NCBI RefSeq assembly: GCF_905220365.1
Contig: NC_061123.1
Coordinates: 4,526,001-4,590,000 of the forward strand
Length of the DNA: 64,000 bases
Direction of reading: 5' to 3'
DNA from: Vanessa cardui
Lineage: Eukaryota > Arthropoda > Insecta > Lepidoptera > Nymphalidae
A program made the translations under genes and the position numbers. The stretch's first letter is position 1. Each line of letters opens with the position of its first letter. Below, piece after piece: positions 45,201 to 56,973 of this stretch. The notes under the pieces were generated by a model that searched no databases, was not told the origin of the DNA, and worked only from the letters and a program-made list of their open reading frames with translations.

Positions 45201-48200
45201 TGGCAGAATTTCTATGAAATTTGTCACATGCAGGTTTCCTCACGATGTTTTCCTTCACCGCTGAGCACGAGATGAATTATAAAGACAAGTTAAGCACATG
45301 AATCAGCGGTGCTTGCCTGGGTTTGAACCTGCAATCATCGGTTAAGATGCACGCGTTCTAACCACTGGGCCAACTCGACTCTTTTGCACCCATTGACTTT
45401 AAAAAAATTTTCTTCTAATTTTTTCAAGTAGAGTTTTGGCCTATGGGATTATAAAGGTGTTTGTACTTCATTGATATACAATGTTAGTTTAATTACAATT
45501 AAATTCTTGGTAACACTGAACTTGTAATACAACAAAATAAAAGCATCAGTGTGCTTGTGGTTGATAGAAAAAAAAACTTTGTATTGCCATGTATTGGTTT
45601 GATAGCGAGTGAGCCTGTTTTATTAAAAATGTCATAATATTTTATCATCCTATGCTGGTGGTGTATTCCTTGCTTAAGTTATACTAATCAAAAATCTTTC
45701 AGTGCTAATATTATAGGCAAAACTAAGGTGGCCATTTTCCACTGGGTGGTAGGCAGTCTGCTTTTCAGATTAACTAAAATAAAATATAATACATGATAAT
45801 ATTTTGTACAATAACCATGCTAATACCATTTATGATTTTGACCTTATCCAAAACGTGACTAGCTATTACCCGTGATATTATGCACGCCATTAAATGTACA
45901 ATATATTATGGATCTAACAAGCATATACTTCTGATAACCTTCATAGAAATTACATTTTATTTGTGCATTCCAATATTATACAATAATAATGGATATGATA
46001 AATCTGGAATGTTGATTTTATATTTTTATGATTCAACTAAAATATTTTAATATAATTGACTTCATATATTTAATTATCAGTAAAATAAAATAATTTGGGT
46101 TTTAATCATTAATTTTTTATTGGACATTGAAGGTAAACAAGCAGCCTAGTTTGTGGTGTAGTTGTTTACATTGTATTTAATTAGAGTATAAATTACCTAA
46201 TGTTAACTTGTATGTCTAAAATATTATATAACTAAGTGTATGACAGATATGAATAAGATAGTACCAAATTCACACACATACCCGAGATATACCAGGTTTT
46301 AACATAACTAGTAATAGCAACTTGCTACTCTTGCAACTAATTCAACTTTAAATAAAAGAATTTTTTTTTTATTTAAGCAATAATTCGTATGTAACAATTT
46401 AAAATGTTTCGTTCTATAGCAACTAATTCAACTTTAAATAAAATATATTTTTTTTTTATTTAAGCAATAATTGTTAGGTAACAATTTAAAATGTTTCGTT
46501 CTATAGCAACTAATTCAACTTTAAATAAAATATTTTTTATTTTTTATTTAAGCAATAACTGTTAGTTAATGTTTCGTTTGTCGTGTCGGCAGCCGGCGCG
46601 GGCGACAGCAACATGTCGGGCGGCGGCGAGTCGGATGACGAGGAGGAGGGCGGCGGCGACGACGACGGCTCGCTGTCCGACTGGAACCTGCGCAAGTGCA
46701 GCGCCGCCGCGCTCGACGTGCTCGCCAACGTGTTCGGCGCCGACCTGCTGCCCGTGCTCTTCCCCATCCTCAAGGAGACGCTGTTCCACGACGACTGGGT
46801 CATCAAGGAGAGCGGCATCCTGGCGGTGGGCGCGGTGGCGGACGGCTGCATGGGCGGCATGGTGCCGCACCTGCCCGACCTGGTGCCCTACCTCGTGTGC
46901 TGCCTGGCCGAGAGCAAGGCGCTGGTGCGCGCCATCACGTGCTGGACGCTCTCGCGCTACTCCCACTGGATAGTGTCGCAGTCGCACGACCTCTACCTGC
47001 GGCCCGTCATGACCGAGGTCAGATCTCTGGCTTGCTCTCTATACTGGCTTAGAATGAATGAATGAATGAATGAAATATACTTTATTGTACACCAAGGAAA
47101 GTAAAAAAAATTTTAAAACAGAAAAAAAAATTGTTATAGAGTATACAATCGGCGGCCTTATCGCTAGAAGAGCGATCTCTTCCAGGCAACCGGTTGGCAT
47201 AGGACATTATAATAAATAAATAAATTTAGGGTGGAGGTGTACTATAATACAAATATAATAAAGTAGTAAAAATAATAGCTTAGCTGTATCGATTTTATAT
47301 TTTGCCTTAATTTTATCATAGATTGTTAAATATTATAATATAATTGCAGCTTTTAAAACGAGTCCTTGATAATAACAAACGCGTACAAGAAGCAGCGTGT
47401 TCCGCGTTCGCCACATTAGAGGAAGAGGCTTGTACAGAACTGGTTCCATACTTGGGTCACATTCTACAGACGCTAGTGTACGCTTTTGGCAGATATCAGC
47501 ACAAAAACTTGTTAATATTGTATGACGCTATCGGTACATTAGCGGATTCAGTGGGACACCATTTGAACAAGCAGGAGTATATTGATCTATTGATGCCGCC
47601 CCTTATAACGAAGTGGAATGTCTTAAAGGACGAAGATAAAGATTTATTTCCATTACTTGAGGTTAGTTAAAACTGTCAACATAAATATCATGTTTACTAT
47701 TTATATAAAAAGCAATTATATTCTGTCATATTGCATTATATTAAATTGTATTATTTCTTTTAGTGTTTGTCATCAGTCGCCACAGCTCTGCAGTCAGGAT
47801 TCCTACCGTATTGTGAACCAGTATTCAGGAGATGTGTATCACTAATAGAACAAACATTAAATCAGAATATTGTAAGTATAAACAATTTATTTTCATACAT
47901 ACATATGTGCCTATAGGAAGTATATCTATATGAAGTAATATTATGTTTATGAGTAATAGGTACATATTAATTCAATAAACATATCAGATTAAATTCAAAC
48001 TCATAATATGATAAGCTCAATAAGTGTAGAAAACAATTGGGTCAATGTATATAAGTGTTTGTAATATCATTACTATGTATAATGTATATATGTACATTAT
48101 ATTTACAATGAAACAATGGGAACATTTTGTTTGTTTGATTTTGAAAGATTGATACAATTTTGTAACAAATAAAAGCACTTCTGAGTCTTCTAAAAGCTAG

Positions 48201-51200
48201 GTTTAGCACTTGCATTGTCTGTTCCAGTTTAGTTTCAAGAATAAAAATGTAACAGAGTATTATCTGACGTAGTATATTATTTCATCTTATACTCAGAGAT
48301 GAATTATTTGAATGGTAATTATAAAAAAAAAACATTTTCTCGTCGGAGTTTCTGTACTTTTAATCCCCGGTTGCCGTTTTCTATACATGCTGAAAATTGC
48401 GATTACGTTAGATTATTACGATACATTAGAATTAGTGTAGAGATTATGTATAACTTGCACATTATGCTCTTAACCTTGAGTGAAAACTCATCATTTAAAT
48501 GTCAACACTCAATCATTTAAATTAAATGGAATCAAAATCACACTCAACTTATGAATTGTAAAATTAAAAACAACTACCGGTTCGGGAGAGATTACACAGA
48601 CCTGAGAAGAACAGTCGAAAGGAACTTTTGCGCCACTTTATGGGGTGCAATTTTTGTTTTTGCTTAGAAAGACAAGATATACAAAAAATTCTTAGACTTA
48701 GATGTTTTGTTAACTATGAGATTTGGGTCTTACGCTTCATGGTCTTGTTTGGTTTTAGAAAGCAACTGCAAAATATTAAAATTTTTACAGTTTAATGTTT
48801 TTTATTACAGGCCAACAGCCAGAGTCCAGAACAATTTGAGGCACCAGACAAAGACTTTATGATAGTCGCTTTGGACTTGCTGAGCGGTCTCGCGGAGGGC
48901 TTGGACGGACACATCAACCATTTAGTGTTGAACTCTAATCTTATGCAACTTTTGTACCAGTGTATGCAGGATCCAATGCCAGAGGTTTGATTTTAATTAA
49001 TTTTTAACATAACAGCTACATTCGGCAACTGTTGTTGGCTCGGTTTGCCTCTGAAGGGCTGTAGTCTTAGTGATTTTACCATGCTGCTCCAATGCAAGTG
49101 AAATGGTATACAAATGTGACATATTGTCTTTGAACACATGTACCTGCATGCTATGTTCCCTTTCAGCACTGAGCATGAGACAATTTCTAAAAACAAAATT
49201 GGTGATGCATTTTGGCCAAGCAATAAATCAAATCAAAATAATAATAAGATTCACCTGTTCAACCACTACATTATCTCAGCACACAATTGTCCCGGTTTCT
49301 AGTGGACTTATTACTTACTTTGAATGTGTTTTTCTAAAACTTAATAAACTATTTTTTTTTGAAAAGTATGCATATTAAAGTTAATTGTAGTAAATTGTAA
49401 TCAATTTTATTGAAAGAAATAGAATAAGCTTAAACGAATTCGAATATAAAGTCAAAGGTCAAGGTAATCGTTTAATGAGACAAAAAAAATAAATTACAGG
49501 TTCGACAATCATCGTTCGCGCTACTGGGCGACTTGACAAAGGCGTGCTTCCAACACGTGCTGCCCTACATACCGGAGTTCCTGCCCATACTCGGCATGAA
49601 CCTCAACCCCGAGCTCATCTCAGTCTGCAACAACGCCACGTGGGCCATCGGAGAGATCAGCATCAAACTAGGTGACGCATTTATTGTGCCTGCATGTGTG
49701 TGAGAGTCTAGATGGCCCAGTGGTTAGAAAGCGTGCATCTTAACCGATGATTGCGGGTTCGAACCCAGGCAAGCACCACTTTATATGTGCTTAATTTGTG
49801 TTTATAATTCATCTCGTGCTCGGCGGTGAAGGAAAACATCGTGAGGAAACCTGCATGTGACAAATTTCACAGAAATTCTGCCACGTGTGTATTCCACCAA
49901 CCCTCATTGGAACAGCGTGGTGGAATATGTTTCAAACCCTCTCCTAAATGGAAGAGGAGGCCTTATCTCAGCAGTGGGAAATGTACAGGCAGTTACTTTA
50001 CTTAATGTGTGTGTATAGTTTGTATGTGGGAGATATGACACTACAGCAGTGCCGATATAGTTATGTCAGCGGAATTGTTTGAAAAGTTAATTCCGAAGAT
50101 AATACGAAATTTATAAAAATACGAATATCAACAGAAACATCAACAGCTTTTATGTGTATTCTTTACTATTGATTGCCAATACTATATAAATAATATCTGA
50201 TCATCAAACCGATTTCGTATATTTAGCTTTTTAAATAATACTTACATATTTATACCATAGAATCTGTTTACATAAATTGCACAGATATCAAATTTTATTT
50301 TGGTTTATTATGGGAATAAACAGACCTCGTGTAATAGTTACTAAATGTGGTAGTGTGACATAAAACTACTAGAGCTTTAAAGTTTTCATACATATGGAGA
50401 CGTGATTACATTTGATATTTTCCAGGACCGGAAACATCGAAGTACATACCTCTCGTACTGAGTCATCTCGTAGACATCATCAATAGGCCTAACACGCCTA
50501 AGACGTTACTCGAAAACACAGGTAAGTGAGATGTCGAATCTTATTTCATATTTAGTTCACACTCGTTAATGATTTTTATTATTTGCTAAAATAATTTAAA
50601 AAGTTATCCTTGGTGGCAGTCATGACTGATTATATACCTTCTTCACGGCTTTTGTTACAATGTGTTCATCATATATCGATTTTACGTTTGTATTAATTTT
50701 TAACATATCAAATGCAAGATATATTCTATAAACAAGTCTATGTATCTTAAAATACTAAAATGTATTAATATATTAATTTAAAATATTCAAATCAGAGTTA
50801 ACTTGTCCCACCGTAAACGTTCACTCCTGTATATATCTATATGTATGTTATAACACAGCTAGAGATAGCGATACTGAGCGACCATTGCATCTTGAGCCAT
50901 TGTTACCTTAGTTAGTGGGGTGTGCCTAGAGGCTCAGTGTGCGCCTGGGGAAACGCCGTCTCCGAAGTGTTCCGATATTATTTCCACCCGTAGCACCGAT
51001 ATGTTGCTGTACTTATGTAATTTAACTATGTTTTGAATGGTTTGTTGATTTGTTTTCTTGGTTTTGTTCTCGGTTGTCGTGGTTGTCGTGGCGTAGCGAT
51101 TACTATCGGTCGGCTAGGTTATGTGTGCCCCCACGACGTCGCACCCGTTTTACATCAATTCGTACGCCAGTGGTCTGTAGTCAATTTTTTTTATTATTAC

Positions 51201-52244
51201 TTTATATTTACTATTACGTTTTAATATCGAATAAGTTTATCGATTATTATTATTATTTCGATCGTGGATGGTGTTTGTTCGTGGCTTATTAATGTTGTAT
51301 TGTTTTACCCGATAAGTTGATCCCGTTTTTGTTGTACCAGGCATGTGACTCGGGCCACACTTTGAGTATCACTGATATATGGGGTGGTATTTGTTTAATC
51401 ATCTTATTTTCAGTGTTGTACTGTATGTGTGTTGAACACCATCCGCTTTCTAAATATATATGAGATGCTAATTTTATATTTTTATTTTGTTTTATCCAAA
51501 CTGCGAGACAAACGCAAACGGAGGGAACGTCAACTTACCGAGAGCTCTCACCTTGCACACTGCCGCGTCGTTTTGCGTTTGCTTTCAGTTTGGAACATGC
51601 TACTCAATGTCTATTTAATTATGATTTCATTGGACACTCTCTAATAATATATTCACTTTAACTGATACTATATTTTCTGTATATATTTATATATATTTAG
51701 TCAAATTATGTTAATATGCTTTATTATTTTTTACACGTTGATATTCCTTTTTTATATCGAGAGGAATCAAATTATCATTTGCCTTCTAGTTGTATCATCA
51801 TGTAGGACTTACTTCATAACGAACTCTAGACACTCACACTGCCCAGAGAGACGCCTCGGATCGGATCGCCCGCGAGCGGTCCCCCTCCCCACTAAGCCCG
51901 TAGATAAGACACGCCCGAGCTGACGACCCGTAACGGGGCCCGCCCCCCCCCCTCCCCGCAGGTGCACGTCGCTGCGGAACATCCGCGACAACGACGAGAA
52001 GGATTCGGCGTTCCGCGGCATCTGCCAGATGATCCAGGTCAACCCGGGCGGCGTGGTGCCCGACTTCATGTTCTTCTGCGACGCGGTGGCGTCGTGGTCG
52101 CACCCCAAGGACGACCTCAAGGAGATGTTCACGAAGATCCTTCACGGGTTCAAGGCGCAGGTGGGCGACGAGAACTGGCGCCGCTTCACTGACCAGTTCC
52201 CCGTGCAGCTCAGCGCTCGCCTGTCCGCCATGTGCGGCATCTAG
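42237..52244 (+). CDS. Tnpo: Transportin (karyopherin beta-2) nuclear import receptor
   Basis: HEAT-repeat import receptor for PY-NLS cargoes (hnRNP-type RNA-binding proteins); it releases cargo on RanGTP binding. Exons: 42237-42341, 42585-42917, 43028-43243, 43325-43447, 43641-43736, 44818-45001, 46593-47017, 47350-47661, 47764-47871, 48811-48984, 49500-49671, 50426-50521, 51097-51172, 51962-52244; 2703 nt, 900 aa (human 898). Near-identical blocks: LLKESQSPDTATQRAVQQ, YPDFNNYLIFVLTNL, TRSLSGLILKNNVKARY, SDWNLRKCSAAALDVLANV, DEDKDLFPLLECLSSVA, SVCNNATWAIGEISIK and the C-terminal DENWRRFTDQFPVQL. The acidic H8 loop (about 357-382, ESDDEEEGGGDDDG) is present. Two start codons lie two apart (MKMEW); the second has the better context. 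Exons 6, 7 and 14 are extremely GC-rich at third positions, unlike their neighbours. Confidence 0.97.
44420..44712 (+). repeat. SINE-like retroposon, family A, copy 2
   Basis: Near full-length match to 1-297, ending in an A-rich tail (ataccataaaaaaacaaaaa). It ends about 105 bp before transportin exon 6. Confidence 0.9.
45086..45381 (-). mobile_element. Metulj-like SINE, inverted, with target duplication
   Basis: Same family as 30570-30870 in reverse. The 9-bp direct repeat ttttgcacc flanks it (45077-45085 and 45382-45390). It lies in transportin intron 6. Confidence 0.92.
46333..46579. repeat. Tandem repeat, about 86 bp, 2.9 copies
   Basis: Units start gcaactaattcaactttaaa at 46333, 46419 and 46506. 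Each holds a poly-T run, atttaagcaataa and aaaatgtttcgtt; the third is shortened and runs to within about 12 bp of the exon 7 acceptor AG (46591-46592). Confidence 0.9.
47052..47235. repeat. (aatg)n microsatellite joined to a LINE-like 3' tail
   Basis: Repeats of gaatgaat at about 47052-47073 are followed by aatatactttattgtacacc, ggcggccttatcgctagaag and gcgatctcttccaggcaacc, a tail familiar from lepidopteran LINEs (recognised from memory). It begins 35 bp after the transportin exon 7 donor. Confidence 0.55.
48565..48665. repeat. Possible LINE tail fragment
   Basis: Contains accggttcgggagagattac, gacctgagaagaacagtcg and ttttgcgccactttatgggg. This resembles, but does not match closely, the accggttcgg...gagaagaaccgg block at 31155-31190. 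Low certainty. Confidence 0.35.
48998..49200 (-). repeat. Old, highly diverged SINE-like sequence
   Basis: In reverse orientation it preserves the order of Metulj-like blocks (accatgctgctccaatgc, tgacatattgtc, cacatgtacctgcatgc, cagcactgagcatgaga) but with about 30 percent mismatch. Probably a very old copy or a related family. Transportin intron 10. Confidence 0.5.
49703..50004 (+). mobile_element. Metulj-like SINE with target duplication
   Basis: tRNA-like head (gatggcccagtggttagaaa, gggttcgaaccc) through cagcagtgggaaatgtacag. The 9-bp repeat atgtgtgtg occurs at 49694-49702 and 50005-50013. It begins about 32 bp after the transportin exon 11 donor. Confidence 0.9.
51495..51594. repeat. Small foldback
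   Basis: tccaaactg..acaaacgcaaa at the left is matched by tttgcgtttgctttcagttt at the right, giving about 24 paired bases with a few mismatches. Transportin intron 13. Confidence 0.55.
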
Positions 52245-53410
52245 GCGCCGCACTCGCAGCGGAGTTTACTTTTCGAATTGATTTAGACGCGCGCGACGCC
52301 GACGCGTAATATTCCATAGTGGAAACTTGTGAAATTTGAATAACATTGTGCTGACGTGTAGCGTTGTCGCACATCGCGCATCGGACCGGCCCGAAGTCGT
52401 TTCGTGTCGGCTCGGTCGCTATCGGATTCGTATACTTGTCTGCTTTCGTTTGTATGGGCGACGTCGTCGCTGGTATATTATAGCTTGCAGTGGAGTCGAT
52501 GTCCATGCCTTCGTATGTATTAATTTTAGTACCGTTCTTGACGATCACTGTTCTGTCAATTGTTTCGTGCGCTTGTGTTATCTTAAATATTGACTAACAT
52601 TTGTACCAAGTGTATCCCTTTAGACGTTAATTGTGAACATTTTAATAGTTTTTGGATAATGTATACTGAGAAAATAACAAAAAAGTTTATACACATATTT
52701 GTCTAAAAGCATTTATTCGTGTCTCCACTAGGCTTTCCTTTCGATTATATTTTTAAGTATATAAAAAATTGATGTGTTAACTACTATTTTAAAATACAAA
52801 TTACAAGACTTAGTAAAAATCGAGAATTTATGTCAACTGTGATTTGTGACTGGTTTATTTTGACTAATATATGTGTACGAATATATGTCGGTGTCGATGT
52901 AGATATACTGCTTTGATAGATTTTACGCGGGCTAGATATCTGCTATATAATATACCAAATAGTATTTTTACGTTGTATTTTATTTAATGGATTTGTATGT
53001 TTGAGTTGCCCTCGTCGAATGAATTCTCGTGATGTTGACTTTTGCTTCCAATCAAAATTGTATAATCTGTATTTTTTACTAACGTTTTTTTCTCCTTTCA
53101 AAAAGTAACGCCTGGATGTCTATAAAAAATTGCGATATATAGATAGTTTATGCAATATTATTTGATATAATGTAAAGAAATAACTACACATATAATACAT
53201 ATTATATTAAAAAATAATGTTGGATGTGCTGGAAGTAATATTTTTTTGCAGTTGGCATGACGACGTTTGATTCACGACGGGCAACTTGTACGATTGATAT
53301 AAAGTATTGTTTATGTGTATATTAAATGAAAATATTTTTATGTATATGTAAATACATATTGAGTTGTATATTATATTACTATATGCAAATAAAATTGTTA
53401 CCTTTTATTT
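52245..53410 (+). other. Transportin 3' UTR, proximal form
   Basis: Non-coding after the TAG. The first good signal (caaataaaattg near 53386-53397) would give a 1.15-kb 3' UTR. Longer forms reaching AATAAA at 56272-56277 are possible. Confidence 0.5.
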
Positions 53411-53979
53411 TTATAAAAGCTAAAAGTCTGACTTTAAACACTTGTTATGTCATATATTTTTTTTTTTCAGATATATCAGGCTCCTTTCTAAAAATTTGAA
53501 ATAATGTCGAAATATAAATGAGTACTTGTATCGGTAATTGAGATCGTCATAAATATTTTAGATCTTTTATTTTATATTTTAAAAAGTATTGTAATTATTT
53601 TTTTATAAATACGAAAGACGTTTTAGAAGGGAGCCTGTCGAGTGGGGATCTGAAAATTAGTAGTTCGATTGAACATTAGTATATTTTGCAATCGCGTAGG
53701 GTTAAGTATGCAGTGGAATATTAAGGGTTTTTCGGGGAAACAGTTAAATTTACATTCCTTGGGGATTTCATTTATTTTTCGGTCTCGTATTCGATTGAAA
53801 TTATCCGGACGTTATATCAATCGTTGTGTACAAGTAAATTGTGTGTAATATTCGTATGCGTATCGCCCAATGTCCACGCCGTTCCCCCCCGGATCCCGCC
53901 TAGTCCCCGTCCTCGCCGAGTGCCAACGAAGCCTCACATCGCGTGAGCATTGCCACGCCGATAGGAACACGAAATCTAA

Positions 53980-54498
53980 CTATAGTCTGTTCGCGTTAAG
54001 AATGCAGTGAGTTGTCATTGTTTACCGGCCTGACTCCGCCCCCTTTGACCAATCAAATCTTTACAAATTACAAAGTCAAGTTCACATTTAATTAATTATT
54101 AACTGATATTTTTATTTGTATAATTTAAATTTTGTTTATTTATATATTTATATTTAATTTATTCAAGCTGTACACGTAATAATTAATGTAACCTATAGCT
54201 ACTAGATGACGTTATGTCAAAATATGTAAATTTCTACATCGCGATGGCAAGATTCGCAAACGATTGTATATATTGTTAAAAATGTTGATTAAACACCCTG
54301 ATTCGATTTTTTACTTTAATGTGTATTTTTTAAATTCATTATACTTAGTCTTTAAAACAAATATAATTTGTTTGAATTTTAACACAAATATGCATACACC
54401 TTCACCCTGCTGTTAAAAAAAATTTGATTGGTCAGGGGGCGGAGTGAAGCCGGTAAACAATGACATCTCACTGCATTCTTAACGCGAACAAACTATAG
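53980..54498. mobile_element. MITE with about 80-bp terminal inverted repeats
   Basis: Left arm 53980-54060 (ctatagtctgttcgcgttaa ... accaatcaaat) and right arm 54415-54498 are reverse complements over about 80 bp with few mismatches. Both contain the GC-rich block gactccgccccc or its complement. The 519-bp element has no coding capacity. A TA target duplication is plausible but ambiguous because the ends are palindromic (ctatag). Confidence 0.88.
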
Positions 54499-56973
54499 AA
54501 TCATATTTTGGTAGCTCCACTTCTCAGAAATGCTGTTGAAATTTTTTATATCGGACACGTTATTTTGTAAGCGAAACGCGAACTTTACGGGTGATCTCGT
54601 AATTTATATTTTAAGGTTAGTAGATTTTGTCGACATTTTTAAATGTAGTATCGTTTTCCTAAAAAACCGTGATAGTAGCTGTTTAAGTGTTTGCGTGAGT
54701 GTGTGAGTGAGCGAGGCGTTCGTGGGGCACTTCCCATCCTCCGGCCGGTCTGCGTATAGTTGTTATCGTACAATTGTGACCGTAATGTTTTGTGTTGTGA
54801 ATCGTAAATTTAATTAAATTTTTGTACGTGGTTAAGACATCAATGCCGTTTTTATCGAGTTATGTATCTTTATCTAATACAATTTGGTGATTCTGGACAT
54901 TATTCGATTGAACTTAACGAGACCACATCCACGTTTAAAACTCTGATAATGTGTCAACAGATTTTACATGTTTTTTTCGCATTGTGTTTTCGAGTCGCCA
55001 AGTTTCTACTAACCGTTTTTTAAGCGTTGAAATACATAAATTATAATTGGTCAGTACACTTAAAATCATTTGAAATGATCATTCAAATGGAATAGATTAT
55101 GTCGCGTAGTTGTTTGTATAAATACTCGAAACGCCTTCACCCTTGTTTGATGTTTGAGGATATGTATTTAGTCGTCGTCGAAATTAATTATATAAATCGT
55201 ACTTACATGTATCTATTTTGATATTTGTATTGTATTTATAATATTTATGAATATTTTCTGTAATACTTTATTTATTAGTTATATTTTAACTATTAAAGAA
55301 GTAAACGTCGCTTACAGTTGTCAGTTATTGAAAAGGAAGTAGCTATCGCATGTGAAGCACTTAAAATGGGGGCTGGTAGCTTAGCCAATTACAATAGACT
55401 TAAAATTTAATCCGTTTAATAGCAAAAATTAGGTACGTATGAAATAAAATGTATTTTTTTTTATTTTGTCAATTGTTGTGCATTGTTTAGTTACAAATCT
55501 TCATGGGCATATTTTGCTTTAATAGTAATTCGTTTTCGTTTGTCTCGTACAAATAGTTTTGAAATGTTAGTACAGTAATTTTGTATGATTTTAAGAACAG
55601 CTTGCTTCATGTTAAACAAAACCAGATTTGTATAATTCGAAAGCATCGTAATGACCTTAGACGAACTGTGATCATTATACAAATTCATTTAGGTACTTAT
55701 TTGTGTCACGAAACTATCCATTTCGATTGAATTCGTGCGAAACAAAAATGTATTATATATACCTACTAAAGTCGCAATGCATTGTCATGTGTTTTTAACT
55801 TGTTAATATTTTACACTTAATAAACTAAAAAAATAAACCTCAGAAAAATCATTGAATTAAAAATCTTACAGTGAAAATGAATGTTGTTTTGATTTTTTTT
55901 TTATTCGTTTAGTAAACAAATTATAATATAGTATGTCTGCTTGTTTTCCGGCCCCCGTTATGAATTGTGGCTGTTTTTTGTTCGGTAGATCTTGTGAGTA
56001 CAGTCGAGTACAAATTTCATATTTCATATCGAGATTAATAAAGTCATTCCTACCTCTAATCTTAGGCCTAAATAGCCGAAGACGTGTCAACAAATTCTTG
56101 TTATTTTATAAACGTATTAAAAAAAATATCTGTACTCATTTTCATCTAAATTGTCCATAATTTACAGTTTGCAGTTCCCGCTGCGCATTGTTCCGTGTAC
56201 CTATGTATGTATAAGTTCTGGTTGTAAAACATTGACCTCACCATAGACATTCTTTTACCATACATTTCGTTAATAAAGCACTCATTGTTCGATAAATGAC
56301 TTTTATTTTAATAAAACTTATATTTGTATGCACGTTTATGTCAAAGCTGGTAAGAAGTGATCAATTTCGAACTAAGAATGTTACTAACACCAACAAAGTA
56401 TGTACTATTAAGGGTACTTATCCCAATTATTGTATGAATGTTAAATTAGGTTAAAATGATAAGATTTATAAAACATTAACTTTATAAATAGAAGCAGACT
56501 GAAAATATCATAATATTCTATTTATTAAATGAATTAAATGGAGAGAACAGCTGCTAAAGTTATATTTCAAAAATTACTCTCTTAATAATCTCCTGATATT
56601 AGGTATCTTTTTGTAACGAAATTAAGTATTCGGACACTATTAGTATATAGCCTATTCCAATCGAAGAAGGAATTAAGATAAAAATATCTTAGATAACGTC
56701 CATGCGTTTCGTTAATAACACAGCTATACTGTGCGCTACAAGCAGTTCTTACTTCAAACCAATCCACTTAATTGCTCCACTTTTATTTTACTTCCAAATT
56801 TCCAGCTTATCAGCTTCGACGTTCAATACTCATTTTTCTCAAGTCCGAAATGAATTTCTTATATTATTCAAGTCGGCAATGATATCGCATCATTTCCATG
56901 TTTATTTAGTTTTGTCCTTTTCTGGTTGGAATAGACTACAGTTACATATATATCGTTAACACGTTGGACGAAT
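54499..56973. other. Intergenic DNA and converging 3' UTRs
   Basis: No coding exon was seen. + strand AATAAA at 56272-56277 and minus-strand AATAAA (tttatt at 56302-56307) lie 25 bp apart and could end long forms of transportin and dmrt11E respectively. Confidence 0.45.

Noticed and set aside
46562..46987. Several long open frames on both strands over transportin exon 7
   Set aside because: They arise from the very high GC content (few stops); only the 46593-47017 frame matches transportin and splices correctly.
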